From Thalassotalea algicola (GTDB lineage Bacteria; Pseudomonadota; Gammaproteobacteria; Enterobacterales; Alteromonadaceae), in contig NZ_JABBXH010000007.1 of the NCBI RefSeq assembly GCF_012932965.1, positions 1 through 64,000 on the forward strand: DNA of 64,000 nucleotides, in the 5' to 3' direction. Under the pieces are notes generated by a model. It was not told the origin of the DNA. It did no database searches and saw only the letters and a list, made by a program, of their open reading frames with translations. How positions within the stretch are numbered: the first letter of the stretch is position 1; every line of letters begins with the position of its first letter. Shown in pieces: positions 9,794 to 19,750 of this stretch. The position numbers were made by a program, and so were the translations under genes.

Positions 9794-10669
9794 TTAAAAC
9801 TCTTGAGGTTTTTCCATATGAATTACCACGCGCCTGTTCTGGCCACGGCCAAGCGTTGTTTCATTTGAAGCTATGTGGCGTTTTTCGCCAAACCCTCTCG
9901 CTTCAATGCGGGCAGCATCGATACCATTTTTTTCAAAATATTCACGAATTTTATTGGCGCGTTTTTCTGACAACTTCAAGTTATTCCAGCGACCACCATA
10001 GCTATCAGAATAAGCATCAATTAAAACTAGTTCTAGCTCCGTATCTAATTTCAAATACTCTGAAATCATTGCCATACGGCGCTCAGAAGCTTTGGTAAAT
10101 TTATCACTATTTGACTGATAATTGAGCACTGTATATGCAATATCATCAAAACTGTAATTCAACAAATTACCCACGCAGCCAATAAATTCTTTATAGGCTC
10201 TTGTAAAGCGTGCTGTTGAAAGGCCTACTGCGACTTTGTCGTTATCACTGTACCAATCATTATAATAAAAGGTAGGGTTCATGCCCTGCTCTAACTCGTT
10301 GAGCATGGTCCAAGCAATTTTCTTATCTAAACTAGGTGAAAACTGCTTATGTAACTTCATGTCTGCAATTGTATAATCACCAATTCCAGGTCTAAAGTTA
10401 GGTGCCACTGAACGTACTTCGGCAAGTGAGTAATTATCCGGTAAACGCAACATATCCAACTCAAACAACATATTGTTATTTCTATTGGCCTTACTAGTAA
10501 ATTTCGCTTCTCCATAATTAGGGATCATATGAGTTAGCGTACAATTAAGCCGAGAGTTATCAGAAACCTGCCAATGAGAGTTTTCCAAGTCGGCACTATA
10601 TTGTCTAATACCAGCGTTAGACTGACTCGCAATAACGGCACTTATTACAACTGATAATATTTTTTTCAT
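9794..10669 (-). CDS. motY: Sodium-driven flagellar motor protein MotY
   Basis: MotY forms the T-ring of sodium-driven polar flagellar motors and helps anchor PomA/PomB stators. The protein has a signal peptide (1-19, ending SNA), an N-terminal MotY domain (ENSHWQVSDNSRLNC onward) and a C-terminal OmpA-like peptidoglycan-binding domain (VLIDAYSDSYGGRWNN to RGQNRRVVIHM). The 291-residue length matches Vibrio MotY. It is divergent from rnt, the same arrangement as I recall from Vibrio, which supports the call over a generic OmpA protein. Confidence 0.92.
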   Translation of the reverse strand: MKKILSVVISAVIASQSNAGIRQYSADLENSHWQVSDNSRLNCTLTHMIPNYGEAKFTSKANRNNNMLFELDMLRLPDNYSLAEVRSVAPNFRPGIGDYTIADMKLHKQFSPSLDKKIAWTMLNELEQGMNPTFYYNDWYSDNDKVAVGLSTARFTRAYKEFIGCVGNLLNYSFDDIAYTVLNYQSNSDKFTKASERRMAMISEYLKLDTELELVLIDAYSDSYGGRWNNLKLSEKRANKIREYFEKNGIDAARIEARGFGEKRHIASNETTLGRGQNRRVVIHMEKPQEF

Positions 10670-10833
10670 AACTCAGCGCTTAAAATGGAAAAATGAACAT
10701 ACTTTATATCGACCATGACATTACTAACTTTAATACTATTCTCAGATTTTTTCAGTAATTTCGAGCCTGCCAGTACAGTTTATAAAAAAAGTTTGCGATA
10801 ATGCCGCCTCTTTTAACTATCAAATATTAACGC

Positions 10834-11493
10834 ATGGCAGACGAAGTTACGTCAACTGAAAGTACCATTTCAGAAAAATCTCTTTTTGCACAACGATTTC
10901 GTGGCTACTTTCCTGTAGTTGTCGATGTAGAAACCGCAGGATTTAACGCCCAAACAGATGCTTTGCTAGAAATAGCGGCGAGCATGTTAACGCTTAATGA
11001 GCAAACCGGTGAATTTTCAATCGACGAAAGCATTTACTTTAATATTGAACCATTTGAAGGTGCAAACCTAGAGCCTTCAGCTTTAGCATTTACGGGTATC
11101 GATCCGACCCATCCGTTACGCGGCAATGTCCAAGAAGCACATGCACTAAAAGAAATGTTTAAGTTAATTCGAAAGAAAATGAAAGCTGCTGGTTGTCAAC
11201 GAGCTGTAATGGTTGCTCACAATGCAGCATTTGATTTAGGTTTTTTAAACGCGGCAATTGAACGTTGTAATATTAAACGTAGTCCATTTCACCCATTCGT
11301 AAGCTTCGATACTACGACATTATCTGGCCTTGCATACGGTCAAACGGTTTTGGCTAAGGCATGTGAAGCCGCAGAATTAGAATTTGATAACAACGAAGCC
11401 CACTCAGCACTATACGATACAGAAAAAACTGCGGAGTTATTTTGTAAAATTGTCAATAAATGGAAGAACTTAGGTGGTTGGCCACTTAGCTAG
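10834..11493 (+). CDS. rnt: Ribonuclease T
   Basis: RNase T is a 3'-5' exoribonuclease that trims the 3' ends of tRNAs and other stable RNAs. The DEDD-family motifs are visible: Asp31 and Glu33 in [10 protein letters not shown], the Asp in [12 protein letters not shown], and the His and Asp of [17 protein letters not shown]. The 219-residue length is typical. The gene is divergent from motY and convergent with the peroxiredoxin gene, with which it shares a terminator. Confidence 0.97.
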   Translation: MADEVTSTESTISEKSLFAQRFRGYFPVVVDVETAGFNAQTDALLEIAASMLTLNEQTGEFSIDESIYFNIEPFEGANLEPSALAFTGIDPTHPLRGNVQEAHALKEMFKLIRKKMKAAGCQRAVMVAHNAAFDLGFLNAAIERCNIKRSPFHPFVSFDTTTLSGLAYGQTVLAKACEAAELEFDNNEAHSALYDTEKTAELFCKIVNKWKNLGGWPLS

Positions 11494-11565
11494 CATTGAA
11501 GAGATATCGTTTGCCAATGCCCCTAACATTACCACATAACGACAAGTAATATTTATTGAGTTCAT

Positions 11566-11592
11566 AAAAAAGCCCGCGGTAGCGGGCTTTTT
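11566..11592. terminator. Bidirectional terminator between rnt and peroxiredoxin
   Basis: The stem AGCCCGC (11571-11577) / GCGGGCT (11582-11588) with a GGTA loop is flanked by A- and T-runs, so it serves both convergent genes. Confidence 0.92.
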
Positions 11593-11614
11593 TATGAATT
11601 ACGTTTAACTTAAA

Positions 11615-12220
11615 TTATAAGTTATCAGCATTATCAGAAAGGTAAGACGCTACGCCATCTGGAGAAGCAGTCATACCTTTATCACCTTTATTCCAACCAG
11701 CTGGACATACTTCGCCATGCTCTTGGTGGAATTGTAGTGCATCTACCATACGTAACATTTCATCAACGTTACGACCAAGTGGTAAATCGTTAACTACTTG
11801 ATGACGAACGTTACCTTCTTCATCAATTAAGAATGAACCACGGAATGCAACGCCAGCTTCTGGGTGCTCAACGTCGTATGCTTGACAGATTTCATGTTTA
11901 ACGTCAGCAACTAACGTGTATTGAACAGGGCCAATACCACCTTCGTTAACTGGCGTGTTACGCCATGCGTTGTGGCTGAACTGTGAATCAATTGATACAC
12001 CAATTACTTCAACACCACGACTCTTGAACTCTTCCATGCGGTGATCAAAAGCTAATAACTCTGATGGGCAAACAAATGTAAAGTCTAATGGATAGAAAAA
12101 TACAACCGCTTTTTTACCTTTAATAGCTTCTGATAAAGTGAAGCTATCTACGATTTCACCACTACCTAGAACAGCTGCGGCAGTAAAGTCTGGTGCAGGA
12201 CGACCAACTAATACACTCAT
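11615..12220 (-). CDS. Typical 2-Cys peroxiredoxin (AhpC/Prx1 family)
   Basis: This thiol peroxidase reduces hydrogen peroxide and organic peroxides. The peroxidatic cysteine is in FTFVCPSE and the resolving cysteine in GEVCPAGW, near the C-terminus as in typical 2-Cys enzymes. I place the start at the ATG at 12220 (MSVLVGRPAPDF), giving 201 residues. A TTG four codons upstream is in frame but its second codon is the GGAG ribosome-binding site. The gene lies in an oxidative-stress neighbourhood with grxD and sodB. Confidence 0.96.
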   Translation of the reverse strand: MSVLVGRPAPDFTAAAVLGSGEIVDSFTLSEAIKGKKAVVFFYPLDFTFVCPSELLAFDHRMEEFKSRGVEVIGVSIDSQFSHNAWRNTPVNEGGIGPVQYTLVADVKHEICQAYDVEHPEAGVAFRGSFLIDEEGNVRHQVVNDLPLGRNVDEMLRMVDALQFHQEHGEVCPAGWNKGDKGMTASPDGVASYLSDNADNL

Positions 12221-12332
12221 TTTATTCTCCAATTATAGTATTAAGTGTTAGTAAGTTTTCACTCACTAAATTTAAAATCACATCACAAGTATTGTGCTGT
12301 AAAAATATTTTTCAATGCTGAGTCACAAATTT

Positions 12333-12671
12333 TTAAGAATTTTCTTCCGTTTGTGTTTTTTCAGCAGTTTCTTTGATCAAGGTTTGCAACTCGCCTTGTT
12401 GGAACATTTCTAAAATAATGTCACAACCGCCAATTAATTCCCCTTCAACCCATAACTGTGGGAAGGTAGGCCAATCAGCATAAGCTGGTAACTCGGCTCG
12501 GATATCTGGGTTTTGCAAAATATCAACAAACGCAAACTTCTCACCACACGACATTAATGCCTGAGAGGCTTGTGCAGAAAAACCACAATTTGGTAATTTA
12601 GGTGAGCCTTTCATATATAAAAGAATTGGGTTTTCAGCAATTTGCTCTTTAATGCGTTCAATTGTTTCCAT
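12333..12671 (-). CDS. grxD: Monothiol glutaredoxin Grx4
   Basis: Grx4-type proteins bind and transfer [2Fe-2S] clusters, with glutathione and BolA as partners. The CGFS active site is at residues 29-32, and the glutathione-contact motifs WPTFPQLWVEGELIGGCD follow. The 112-residue length fits single-domain Grx4. It is upstream of the peroxiredoxin gene on the same strand, about 110 nt away, and divergent from sodB. Confidence 0.96.
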   Translation of the reverse strand: METIERIKEQIAENPILLYMKGSPKLPNCGFSAQASQALMSCGEKFAFVDILQNPDIRAELPAYADWPTFPQLWVEGELIGGCDIILEMFQQGELQTLIKETAEKTQTEENS

Positions 12672-12833
12672 AATAACCTCTAGTGATCACAACTTATTGA
12701 AAGTTGAATATGGGCAAGTTTAATAAAATTCAACACCAAGCAGAATTAAAAATAAAAATTATAATTTATCACTTTTTGCCTTGATAAATAGGCTAGTAAT
12801 ACCTATAAATTTCGGTACACTATGCTTGGCTTC

Positions 12834-12862
12834 AAAAAACTTGAGTATTTTACTCGGTTTTT
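12834..12862 (+). terminator. Orphan terminator-like hairpin upstream of sodB
   Basis: AAC-T-TGAGTA pairs with TACTCGGTT with one bulge, followed by a short T-run. No gene on this strand ends here: grxD starts leftward at 12671 and sodB begins at 12951. It could end a small RNA or attenuate sodB. Confidence 0.4.
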
Positions 12863-12950
12863 CAAAAAAACAAAGACAAAGTTAAGTTTGTGAGTCAAAT
12901 AAACGCTTAACTATAAAATTTTCTAATCAATACAAATTCTGGAGATTAAA

Positions 12951-13532
12951 ATGGCTATTGAATTACCAGCTCTACCATATGCGATGGATGCACTTGCACC
13001 ACATATTTCACAAGAAACATTAGAGTTTCACTATGGTAAGCATCACAACACTTATGTTGTAAAACTTAACGGCTTAATTGGCGGCACTGAGTTTGAAGGT
13101 AAGTCTTTAGAAGACATCGTAAAATCTTCAGACGGTGGCGTATTTAACAATGCTGCACAAATCTGGAATCACACATTCTACTGGAACAGCTTAAGCCCAA
13201 ATGGTGGCGGCGAGCCAACTGGTGCATTGGCTGATGCAATCAATGCTAAATTTGGTTCTTTTGCAGAATTCAAAGCAGCATTTAACGACAAAGCAGTAAA
13301 CAACTTTGGTTCAAGTTGGACATGGCTTGTAAAAACTGCTGATGGCGGTGTTGATATCGTAAACACTTCAAACGCAGCAACACCATTAACAGATGACAGC
13401 TTAACACCATTAATGACAGTAGATTTATGGGAACATGCTTACTACATTGATTACCGTAACTTGCGTCCAAGCTACATGGAAGCATTCTGGGCATTAATTA
13501 ATTGGGAATTTGCTTCAGCAAACTTCGCATAA
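12951..13532 (+). CDS. sodB: Iron superoxide dismutase
   Basis: This cytosolic enzyme dismutates superoxide to oxygen and peroxide. The metal ligands are visible: His27, His74 in QIWNHTFYW, and the Asp and His of [14 protein letters not shown]. The active-site glutamine just before His74 (AAQIWNHTF) is the hallmark of the iron rather than the manganese form. A GGAG site precedes the ATG by 7 nt. The 193-residue length is standard. Confidence 0.97.
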   Translation: MAIELPALPYAMDALAPHISQETLEFHYGKHHNTYVVKLNGLIGGTEFEGKSLEDIVKSSDGGVFNNAAQIWNHTFYWNSLSPNGGGEPTGALADAINAKFGSFAEFKAAFNDKAVNNFGSSWTWLVKTADGGVDIVNTSNAATPLTDDSLTPLMTVDLWEHAYYIDYRNLRPSYMEAFWALINWEFASANFA

Positions 13533-13553
13533 TCAAGCCATTCAAATACTTAG

Positions 13554-13580
13554 AAGCCGGCATATTGCCGGCTTTTTTAT
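13554..13580 (+). terminator. Terminator after sodB
   Basis: The stem AAGCCGGCA (13554-13562) / TGCCGGCTT (13566-13574) has a 3-nt loop and is followed by a T-run. Confidence 0.93.
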
Positions 13581-13728
13581 TGCCATTATCTCACTACATC
13601 ATAAATTCATTTACAAAAAACTCTCCAATTTTGTCACCGTTAGCTAAATAAACAACTAAGCTTATAAATAGATATTGCATTTTCTCGGTCTATTTAATTA
13701 CACCCTTTTCTGTTTTCGGGAGGCGGTT

Positions 13729-15663
13729 ATGAGCATTTTTAAGCACTATCAATCTCGCTACGAGCAAGCGCAGCAAGAAGAGTTTACCTTGCAAGAATTC
13801 CTCGATATTTGTCGAGAAGACAAAATGGCTTACGCCAGTAGTGCAGAAAGATTACTACGAGCAATTGGTGAACCAGAAATGATTGACACTTCTGCGGAGC
13901 CAACCTTAAGTCGAATATTTTCCAATAGAGTGATTGCGAGATATCCAGCCTTTAAAGACTTTTACGGTATGGAAGACGCCATCGAGCAAATTGTTTCCTA
14001 TCTCAAACATGCCGCTCAAGGGTTGGAGGAGCAGAAACAAATTCTCTACCTTCTTGGTCCAGTAGGCGGCGGGAAGTCATCACTTGCAGAGAAGCTCAAA
14101 TCATTGATGCAAAAAGAGCCTATTTACGTGTTAAGTGCTGACGGTGAGCGTAGCCCAGTCAACGATCATCCATTTTGCTTATTTAGCCCAGATTCAGATG
14201 GCAAGATATTACAAGATGAATATGGAATCCCTGGTCGTTACCTTAATCCCATCATATCGCCATGGGCTGCTAAAAGGTTGCACGAATACAAGGGTGATAT
14301 TGCTAAATTCAAAGTTGTTAAGATTTATCCATCAATTCTTGATCAAGTCGCTATTGCCAAAACAGAGCCTGGAGACGATAACAATCAAGATATATCAGCG
14401 CTTGTTGGCAAAGTCGATATACGCCAACTTGAGCATTTTGCTCAAAACGATCCTGACGCCTATAGTTACTCTGGCGCGCTTTGTCGGGCAAACCAAGGGG
14501 TGATGGAGTTTGTAGAAATGTTTAAAGCGCCAATCAAGGTGCTTCATCCATTACTTACTGCCACCCAAGAAGGAAACTACAACCCTACTGAAGGCTTATC
14601 AGCCTTACCTTTTAATGGCATGATACTCGCGCACTCTAATGAATCAGAATGGCAAACCTTTAGGAACAACAAGAATAATGAAGCATTTTTAGATCGCGTT
14701 TACATCGTAAAAGTGCCCTATTGTATGCGTGTCTCGGAAGAAGTGAGAATTTATAGAAAACTGTTAGAGCATAGCGAATTAAAAGAAGCGCAATGTGCAC
14801 CTGACACCCTAGAAACACTGGCACAATTCTCAGTACTTTCTCGATTGAAAGATCCTGAAAACTCTAGCATTTACTCAAAAATGCGAGTCTATGATGGTGA
14901 AAGCCTTAAAGATACAGATCCTAAAGCTAAGTCATATCAAGAATATAGAGACTACGCTGGCATAGATGAAGGTATGTCAGGGCTTTCGACACGTTTTGCT
15001 TTTAAAATTTTATCTCGCGTATTTAACTTCGATCACCTTGAAGTTGCAGCCAACCCAGTTCACTTATTTTATGTTCTAGAGCAGCAAGTAGAGCGAGAAC
15101 AACTACCGAAAGAAACTCAAGAGCGCTATTTAGAATTTATTAAAGGCTATTTAACGCCGCAATATATCGAGTTCATTGGAAAAGAAATTCAAACAGCGTA
15201 TTTAGAGTCTTATTCCGAGTACGGGCAGAATATCTTTGATCGCTATGTTACCTATGCTGACTTTTGGATCCAAGATCAAGAATACCGAGATGCGGAAACT
15301 GGGCAGTTGTTCGACCGTGAGGCGTTGAATAACGAACTTGAAAAAATAGAAAAACCTGCGGGAATTAGCAACCCAAAAGACTTCCGCAATGAAATCGTCA
15401 ATTTTGTACTGCGGGCAAAAGCCAATAATAATGGAAAAAACCCGAACTGGACAAGCTATGAGAAACTACGCACCGTAATCGAAAAGAAAATGTTCTCAAA
15501 TACTGAAGACTTATTGCCTGTTATATCATTTAACACCAAAACGTCGAATGACGATCAGCAAAAACATGACGACTTTGTTGAGCGAATGATGAGTAAAGGC
15601 TACACGAAAAAGCAAGTCAGGCTGCTATCAGAGTGGTACCTTCGCGTAAGAAAATCTTCTTAA
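13729..15663 (+). CDS. yeaG: PrkA-family serine protein kinase (YeaG)
   Basis: PrkA/YeaG is a cytosolic AAA+ ATPase-like protein with a reported kinase activity, linked to nitrogen starvation and stationary-phase stress. The Walker A motif GPVGGGKSS lies about 110 residues from the start and the C-terminal PrkA domain follows. I start it at the ATG at 13729 (MSIFKHYQSRYEQ), directly after a GGGAGGCGG ribosome-binding site. This gives 644 residues, the length of E. coli YeaG. An in-frame ATG 18 codons upstream has no ribosome-binding site. It leads the yeaG-yeaH-spoVR operon. Confidence 0.96.
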   Translation: MSIFKHYQSRYEQAQQEEFTLQEFLDICREDKMAYASSAERLLRAIGEPEMIDTSAEPTLSRIFSNRVIARYPAFKDFYGMEDAIEQIVSYLKHAAQGLEEQKQILYLLGPVGGGKSSLAEKLKSLMQKEPIYVLSADGERSPVNDHPFCLFSPDSDGKILQDEYGIPGRYLNPIISPWAAKRLHEYKGDIAKFKVVKIYPSILDQVAIAKTEPGDDNNQDISALVGKVDIRQLEHFAQNDPDAYSYSGALCRANQGVMEFVEMFKAPIKVLHPLLTATQEGNYNPTEGLSALPFNGMILAHSNESEWQTFRNNKNNEAFLDRVYIVKVPYCMRVSEEVRIYRKLLEHSELKEAQCAPDTLETLAQFSVLSRLKDPENSSIYSKMRVYDGESLKDTDPKAKSYQEYRDYAGIDEGMSGLSTRFAFKILSRVFNFDHLEVAANPVHLFYVLEQQVEREQLPKETQERYLEFIKGYLTPQYIEFIGKEIQTAYLESYSEYGQNIFDRYVTYADFWIQDQEYRDAETGQLFDREALNNELEKIEKPAGISNPKDFRNEIVNFVLRAKANNNGKNPNWTSYEKLRTVIEKKMFSNTEDLLPVISFNTKTSNDDQQKHDDFVERMMSKGYTKKQVRLLSEWYLRVRKSS

Positions 15664-15690
15664 CCTAGGCTAAGGTAAAGGAGAAGTAGT

Positions 15691-16968
15691 ATGGCAAACT
15701 TTATCGATAGAAGGCTAAATAGTAAGAATAAAAGTACGGTCAATCGCCAACGCTTTATTCGTCGCTATAAGAGCCAGATAAAAAAATCAGTATCAGACGC
15801 GATTAATAAGCGTGGCGTCACTGATATCGAAAGCGGTGAAAACATTACAATCCCTAAAAAGGATTTAAGTGAGCCTATTTTTCATCAAGGTAGCGGAGGT
15901 GTGCGTGAAAAAGTTCACCCTGGCAATGACCAATTCGCTCCTGGCGATAGAATAAGCCGGCCACCTCAAGGTGGTGGGCAAGGCAGTGGTCAAGGTGATG
16001 CAAGTGATAGCGGAGAAGGCGAAGATGATTTTGTATTCTCAATATCAAAAGACGAATATCTTGATTTACTATTCGAAGATTTAGCCTTGCCCAATTTAGA
16101 AAAATCTCAGCTCGATAAACTAGTTGAATATAAAACAGTACGCAGCGGGTTTTGTGCTGAAGGTGTGCCTGCCAATATTGATATCGTCAAATCACTTCAA
16201 GGCTCAATTGCTCGCCGTATCGCTATGACATCAAGTAAACGCCGAGAGCTTAAAGAAGCAGAAAAAGCACTTACGGCTCTTGAAAGCGATAAACTCGATC
16301 ATCTAAGCGAAATTAAAGCGCTAAAAGCAACCATCAAAGACTTAAAAGCACGTATCAACAAAGTGCCATTTATTGATACCTTCGATTTACGTTACAGAAA
16401 CTACGCGCGAGAAGCAGTACCAACATCCAAAGCTGTTATGTTCTGTTTAATGGATGTATCTGGCTCAATGGATCAAGCAACCAAAGATATTGCGAAACGC
16501 TTCTATATACTTTTATACCTTTTCCTTACCCGCACATATAAAGAAATTGATGTGGTATATATTCGCCACCATACACAAGCGAAAGAGGTTGATGAACAAG
16601 AATTTTTCTATTCTCAAGAAACTGGCGGTACTATTGCGTCAAGTGCACTTGAACTAATGGTTAAGGTGATCGACGAGCGATACAGCAGTAGTGATTGGAA
16701 TATCTATGGTGCTCAAGCTTCAGATGGTGATAACTGGGCAGACGACTCACCACTATGTAAAAAACTTTTATTGGAAAAGATTCTTCCTAAGGCGCGTTAT
16801 TTTAGCTACATCGAAATCACGCAACGAGCACATCAAACGCTTTGGCACCAATATCAAGAAGTAGCTAAGCAATGTGGTTATTTTGCAATGCGTCATATAA
16901 AGGGTGTCGATGATATTTACCCTGTCTTTAGAGAATTATTTAAAAAAGAAGAAAAATCTGCGGCCTAA
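15691..16968 (+). CDS. yeaH: YeaH / UPF0229 family protein with von Willebrand A-like fold
   Basis: YeaH is the conserved partner of YeaG; its biochemical role is unknown. The N-terminus is basic, a Gly-rich linker (about residues 94-106) and an acidic stretch follow, then a coiled-coil (about 173-225). A vWA-type metal-ion-dependent adhesion motif, MDVSGSM, lies at about 253-260. The 425-residue length is near that of E. coli YeaH. It begins 27 nt after yeaG with an AAAGGAGAAG ribosome-binding site, so it is co-translated with yeaG. Confidence 0.95.
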   Translation: MANFIDRRLNSKNKSTVNRQRFIRRYKSQIKKSVSDAINKRGVTDIESGENITIPKKDLSEPIFHQGSGGVREKVHPGNDQFAPGDRISRPPQGGGQGSGQGDASDSGEGEDDFVFSISKDEYLDLLFEDLALPNLEKSQLDKLVEYKTVRSGFCAEGVPANIDIVKSLQGSIARRIAMTSSKRRELKEAEKALTALESDKLDHLSEIKALKATIKDLKARINKVPFIDTFDLRYRNYAREAVPTSKAVMFCLMDVSGSMDQATKDIAKRFYILLYLFLTRTYKEIDVVYIRHHTQAKEVDEQEFFYSQETGGTIASSALELMVKVIDERYSSSDWNIYGAQASDGDNWADDSPLCKKLLLEKILPKARYFSYIEITQRAHQTLWHQYQEVAKQCGYFAMRHIKGVDDIYPVFRELFKKEEKSAA

Positions 16969-17003
16969 GTTTTAGGTTTACCCATAAGGTTTAGGAGATA
17001 GGT

Positions 17004-18524
17004 ATGGCAAAGAGAAAACCGTTAGATGATAGCCCAGATTGGACTTTTGACAAGCTCGAGCAATATCAAGCTGAAATTGCTCGCGTTGCCGAGCACTACA
17101 GGCTTGATACCTACCCTAACCAAATTGAAGTAATTACCGCAGAGCAAATGATGGATGCTTACGCTAGCGTCGGCATGCCTATTGGCTATAACCACTGGAC
17201 TTACGGGAAAAAGTTCATACAAACTGAACAAACCTATAAGCGCGGTCAGATGGGGTTAGCATATGAAATCGTTATAAATTCAGAACCCTGCATCTCATAT
17301 TTAATGGAAGAAAACACGATGACAATGCAGGCCTTAGTTATGGCACATGCTTGCTATGGTCACAATTCATTTTTTAAAGGAAATTACTTATTTAAATCTT
17401 GGACTGATGCTGGTTCAATTATAGATTATTTACTGTTTGCCAAAAACTATATCGCCGAATGTGAGCACAAATATGGCATAGACGATGTTGAAGCAACCTT
17501 AGATGCCTGTCATGCGCTGATGAATCACGGAGTTGATAGGTATAAACGCCCACAAAAAATATCGCTCGATGAAGAATTAAAGCGCCAAAAAGAACGAGAA
17601 GAATATTTACAGTCACAGGTAAACTCTTTGTGGAGAACACTACCTACACAAGAAGTTTCAGCAGAAAAGATTAGACAGCGCTTCCCAAGTGAACCGCAAG
17701 AAAACTTATTATATTTCATAGAAAAAAATGCCCCGCTACTTAAGCCATGGCAACGTGAGGTCGTAAGAATTGTACGCAAAGTATCTCAATACTTCTATCC
17801 GCAAAAACAAACACAAGTAATGAACGAAGGCTGGGCTTGTTTTTGGCATTACACCATTCTCAACCACCTATATGATGAAGGACTCGTTACCGACAAATTT
17901 ATGCTGGAATTCCTTCATAGCCACACAAATGTTGTCGCTCAGCCAGATTACAATAGCCCTTATTACTCAGGAATAAACCCATACGCGCTTGGCTTTAATA
18001 TGTTTATTGATATCAGACGTATATGTGAACAGCCAACGGATGAAGACAAAAAGTGGTTCCCTGAAATTGCCGGTAGCAATTGGCTAGATACTTTGCACTT
18101 TGCAATGGAAAATTTTAAAGACGAAAGCTTTATTAGCCAGTTTTTGTCGCCAAAAATGATTCGAGACTTTAAGTTATTTCACATTCATGACGATGTAAAA
18201 AATAATTTTGTTGAGGTGTCTGCAATTCATAATGATAATGGCTACCAACAAATACGTAATGTGCTCTCTAATCAGTATAACTTGAGTAATTTGGAAGCTA
18301 ACATTCAAATTACCGAAGCAGATATCAATGGCGATCGTTCTCTCACTTTAAAGCACATCCCTTATAGTGACATTCCGCTAGCTGATTCCAAAAGCGAAGT
18401 GCTAAAGCATTTGCATTATTTATGGCAGTTTGACGTCAACCTATATGAAGAAGATAAGCATGGGAAAGATGTATTGCTGGCAAGCTGTCCGTCCAAAGAA
18501 AAAGATATCGCTTCCGCGAAATAA
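17004..18524 (+). CDS. ycgB: SpoVR family protein (YcgB)
   Basis: SpoVR/YcgB proteins occur with PrkA and YeaH across proteobacteria. In Bacillus the namesake affects spore cortex formation; the biochemical function is unknown. The conserved block NEGWACFWHYTILNHLYDEG and the HSHTNVVAQP segment identify the family. The 506-residue length matches YcgB (510). It is the third gene of the operon, 35 nt after yeaH, with a TTTAGGAGAT ribosome-binding site. In E. coli ycgB is unlinked from yeaGH, so the linked arrangement here supports joint function. Confidence 0.95.
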   Translation: MAKRKPLDDSPDWTFDKLEQYQAEIARVAEHYRLDTYPNQIEVITAEQMMDAYASVGMPIGYNHWTYGKKFIQTEQTYKRGQMGLAYEIVINSEPCISYLMEENTMTMQALVMAHACYGHNSFFKGNYLFKSWTDAGSIIDYLLFAKNYIAECEHKYGIDDVEATLDACHALMNHGVDRYKRPQKISLDEELKRQKEREEYLQSQVNSLWRTLPTQEVSAEKIRQRFPSEPQENLLYFIEKNAPLLKPWQREVVRIVRKVSQYFYPQKQTQVMNEGWACFWHYTILNHLYDEGLVTDKFMLEFLHSHTNVVAQPDYNSPYYSGINPYALGFNMFIDIRRICEQPTDEDKKWFPEIAGSNWLDTLHFAMENFKDESFISQFLSPKMIRDFKLFHIHDDVKNNFVEVSAIHNDNGYQQIRNVLSNQYNLSNLEANIQITEADINGDRSLTLKHIPYSDIPLADSKSEVLKHLHYLWQFDVNLYEEDKHGKDVLLASCPSKEKDIASAK

Positions 18525-18575
18525 AAATGTAGTTTGCAAGATCACAGCAACAAGCAGCTACGTTCTTGAAGAGTC

Positions 18576-18619
18576 GCCTAGCTGGTAGCATTGTGCAGAC
18601 ACAAGCAAAGTAGCTAGGC
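18576..18619. repeat. Inverted repeat after spoVR
   Basis: GCCTAGCT (18576-18583) and AGCTAGGC (18612-18619) form a perfect 8-bp dyad with a 28-nt loop between convergent spoVR and a Sel1 gene. There is no T-run, so it is only a weak terminator candidate. Confidence 0.35.
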
Positions 18620-18637
18620 ACCTACTAAATAGACAGA

Positions 18638-19471
18638 CTATTGACCAGAAGCCGCGCGATTATAGCTTATAGTTAAAAAAGAATAGTCAGCCATACCTTC
18701 AACTCCGTCTGACGCATAACAGCTAGTGCGCTCAGCACATGACTTACCAGTGAAACGGGTTCCCGTCGTTTTTATTGGTCGCCTATAAGTCACTAGCTGC
18801 TCTCGCAGCACGGTTTCGAGCGGCGGAGATGTAACAGTAATAACTTCAACTTCATCTTGAGGCCAAGTAATGTTGCCGTTTGCAGACTCCAATAGCGGCA
18901 CAGCGTTCATTGCAGCTAGCAATTTTGGAAAAAATTTTGCAGGTATTTCATCATCCTGTTTAATAAATAATGCGATTTTCGCCACTTCTTTATATCGCTG
19001 TTTATAGGCAGCGGCTAAGTATTTGTCAGCAAGCTGAAACTCTTGCTTGCCAAAAGATTCATCAAAATAAATCATCCCTAGTACAAAGTTCGCCGCTTTA
19101 TAGTCTTTCTTAGCAGCTTTTTTCAAATACTTAATACCTTGTTCAATATCTTTATGGCTCTCTTCGCTGATATAAATGATACCAGCTTTTAATTGTGCAG
19201 CAGAATCGCCACCAAGTCTTGACGCTCTTTTAAAGTACTTTAAAGCCTCGTTAATATTTTTCTCAGTACCATAGGCATGATAATAAAATTGGCCTAACGT
19301 AGACATCGCTTGAGGGTGCCCCCGTTTAGCAGCGATGCGAAAGTCATTAAAGTAGTTTTTACAGAGTTCGGATTGGCAATTTGAGGGTAACGTAGCCGCT
19401 GCACTTGGAAAAACCAGTGTAGAAAGCAGCAGTACGCCTATTAATAATATAACGTGATTAAACATTTTCAT
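18638..19471 (-). CDS. Secreted Sel1-repeat protein, paralog 1 of 3
   Basis: A signal peptide (MKMFNHVILLIG... to AAA) precedes a Cys-containing cap and about three Sel1-like (TPR-class) repeats, for example AMSTLGQFYYHAYGTEKNIN. These should form a protein-binding solenoid in the periplasm. The C-terminal ~80 residues carry a motif shared with both neighbours: VEVITVTSPPL, then TGTRFTGKSCAERTSC. I start at the ATG at 19471, after AAGGAAA; a TTG ten codons upstream is less likely. This copy diverges most at the very C-terminus (CYASDGVEGMADYSF). No enzymatic function is evident. Confidence 0.85.
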   Translation of the reverse strand: MKMFNHVILLIGVLLLSTLVFPSAAATLPSNCQSELCKNYFNDFRIAAKRGHPQAMSTLGQFYYHAYGTEKNINEALKYFKRASRLGGDSAAQLKAGIIYISEESHKDIEQGIKYLKKAAKKDYKAANFVLGMIYFDESFGKQEFQLADKYLAAAYKQRYKEVAKIALFIKQDDEIPAKFFPKLLAAMNAVPLLESANGNITWPQDEVEVITVTSPPLETVLREQLVTYRRPIKTTGTRFTGKSCAERTSCYASDGVEGMADYSFLTISYNRAASGQ

Positions 19472-19703
19472 TGTACAGTTTCCTTTCTTTTTATCTGACA
19501 ACGGAAACTATAAATACGATGAGATAGGCTAGCAGCTAATCTTATCTAATGTCGTCTAATATTGTCTAACATGTCCAAAAACAAAGGGTCAATGAAGAGT
19601 TCGCGATATGTTTTTTTTAAGAGGTTTTCTGTTTTACTACTACATGAAAAATGGGTAGCGGAAGCAATTTATAAGGTTTTTTCGCTCGTTTGAATAACTT
19701 TAT

Positions 19704-19742
19704 TGGAAAAAATAGGCAGACGAAATAACAACTCATCTGCCT
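19704..19742 (-). terminator. Terminator after Sel1 paralog 2
   Basis: The stem AGGCAGA (19714-19720) / TCTGCCT (19736-19742) has a 15-nt loop and is followed on the minus strand by ATTTTTTCC. Confidence 0.75.
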
Positions 19743-19750
19743 AAGAAACG

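Noticed and set aside
12221-12232. Upstream TTG start for the peroxiredoxin
   Set aside because: The four extra codons contain the GGAG ribosome-binding site for the ATG at 12220, and the family begins at that ATG.
13675-13728. Upstream ATG for the PrkA/YeaG gene
   Set aside because: It adds 18 residues not found in the family and has no ribosome-binding site; the ATG at 13729 follows GGGAGGCGG and gives the E. coli length.
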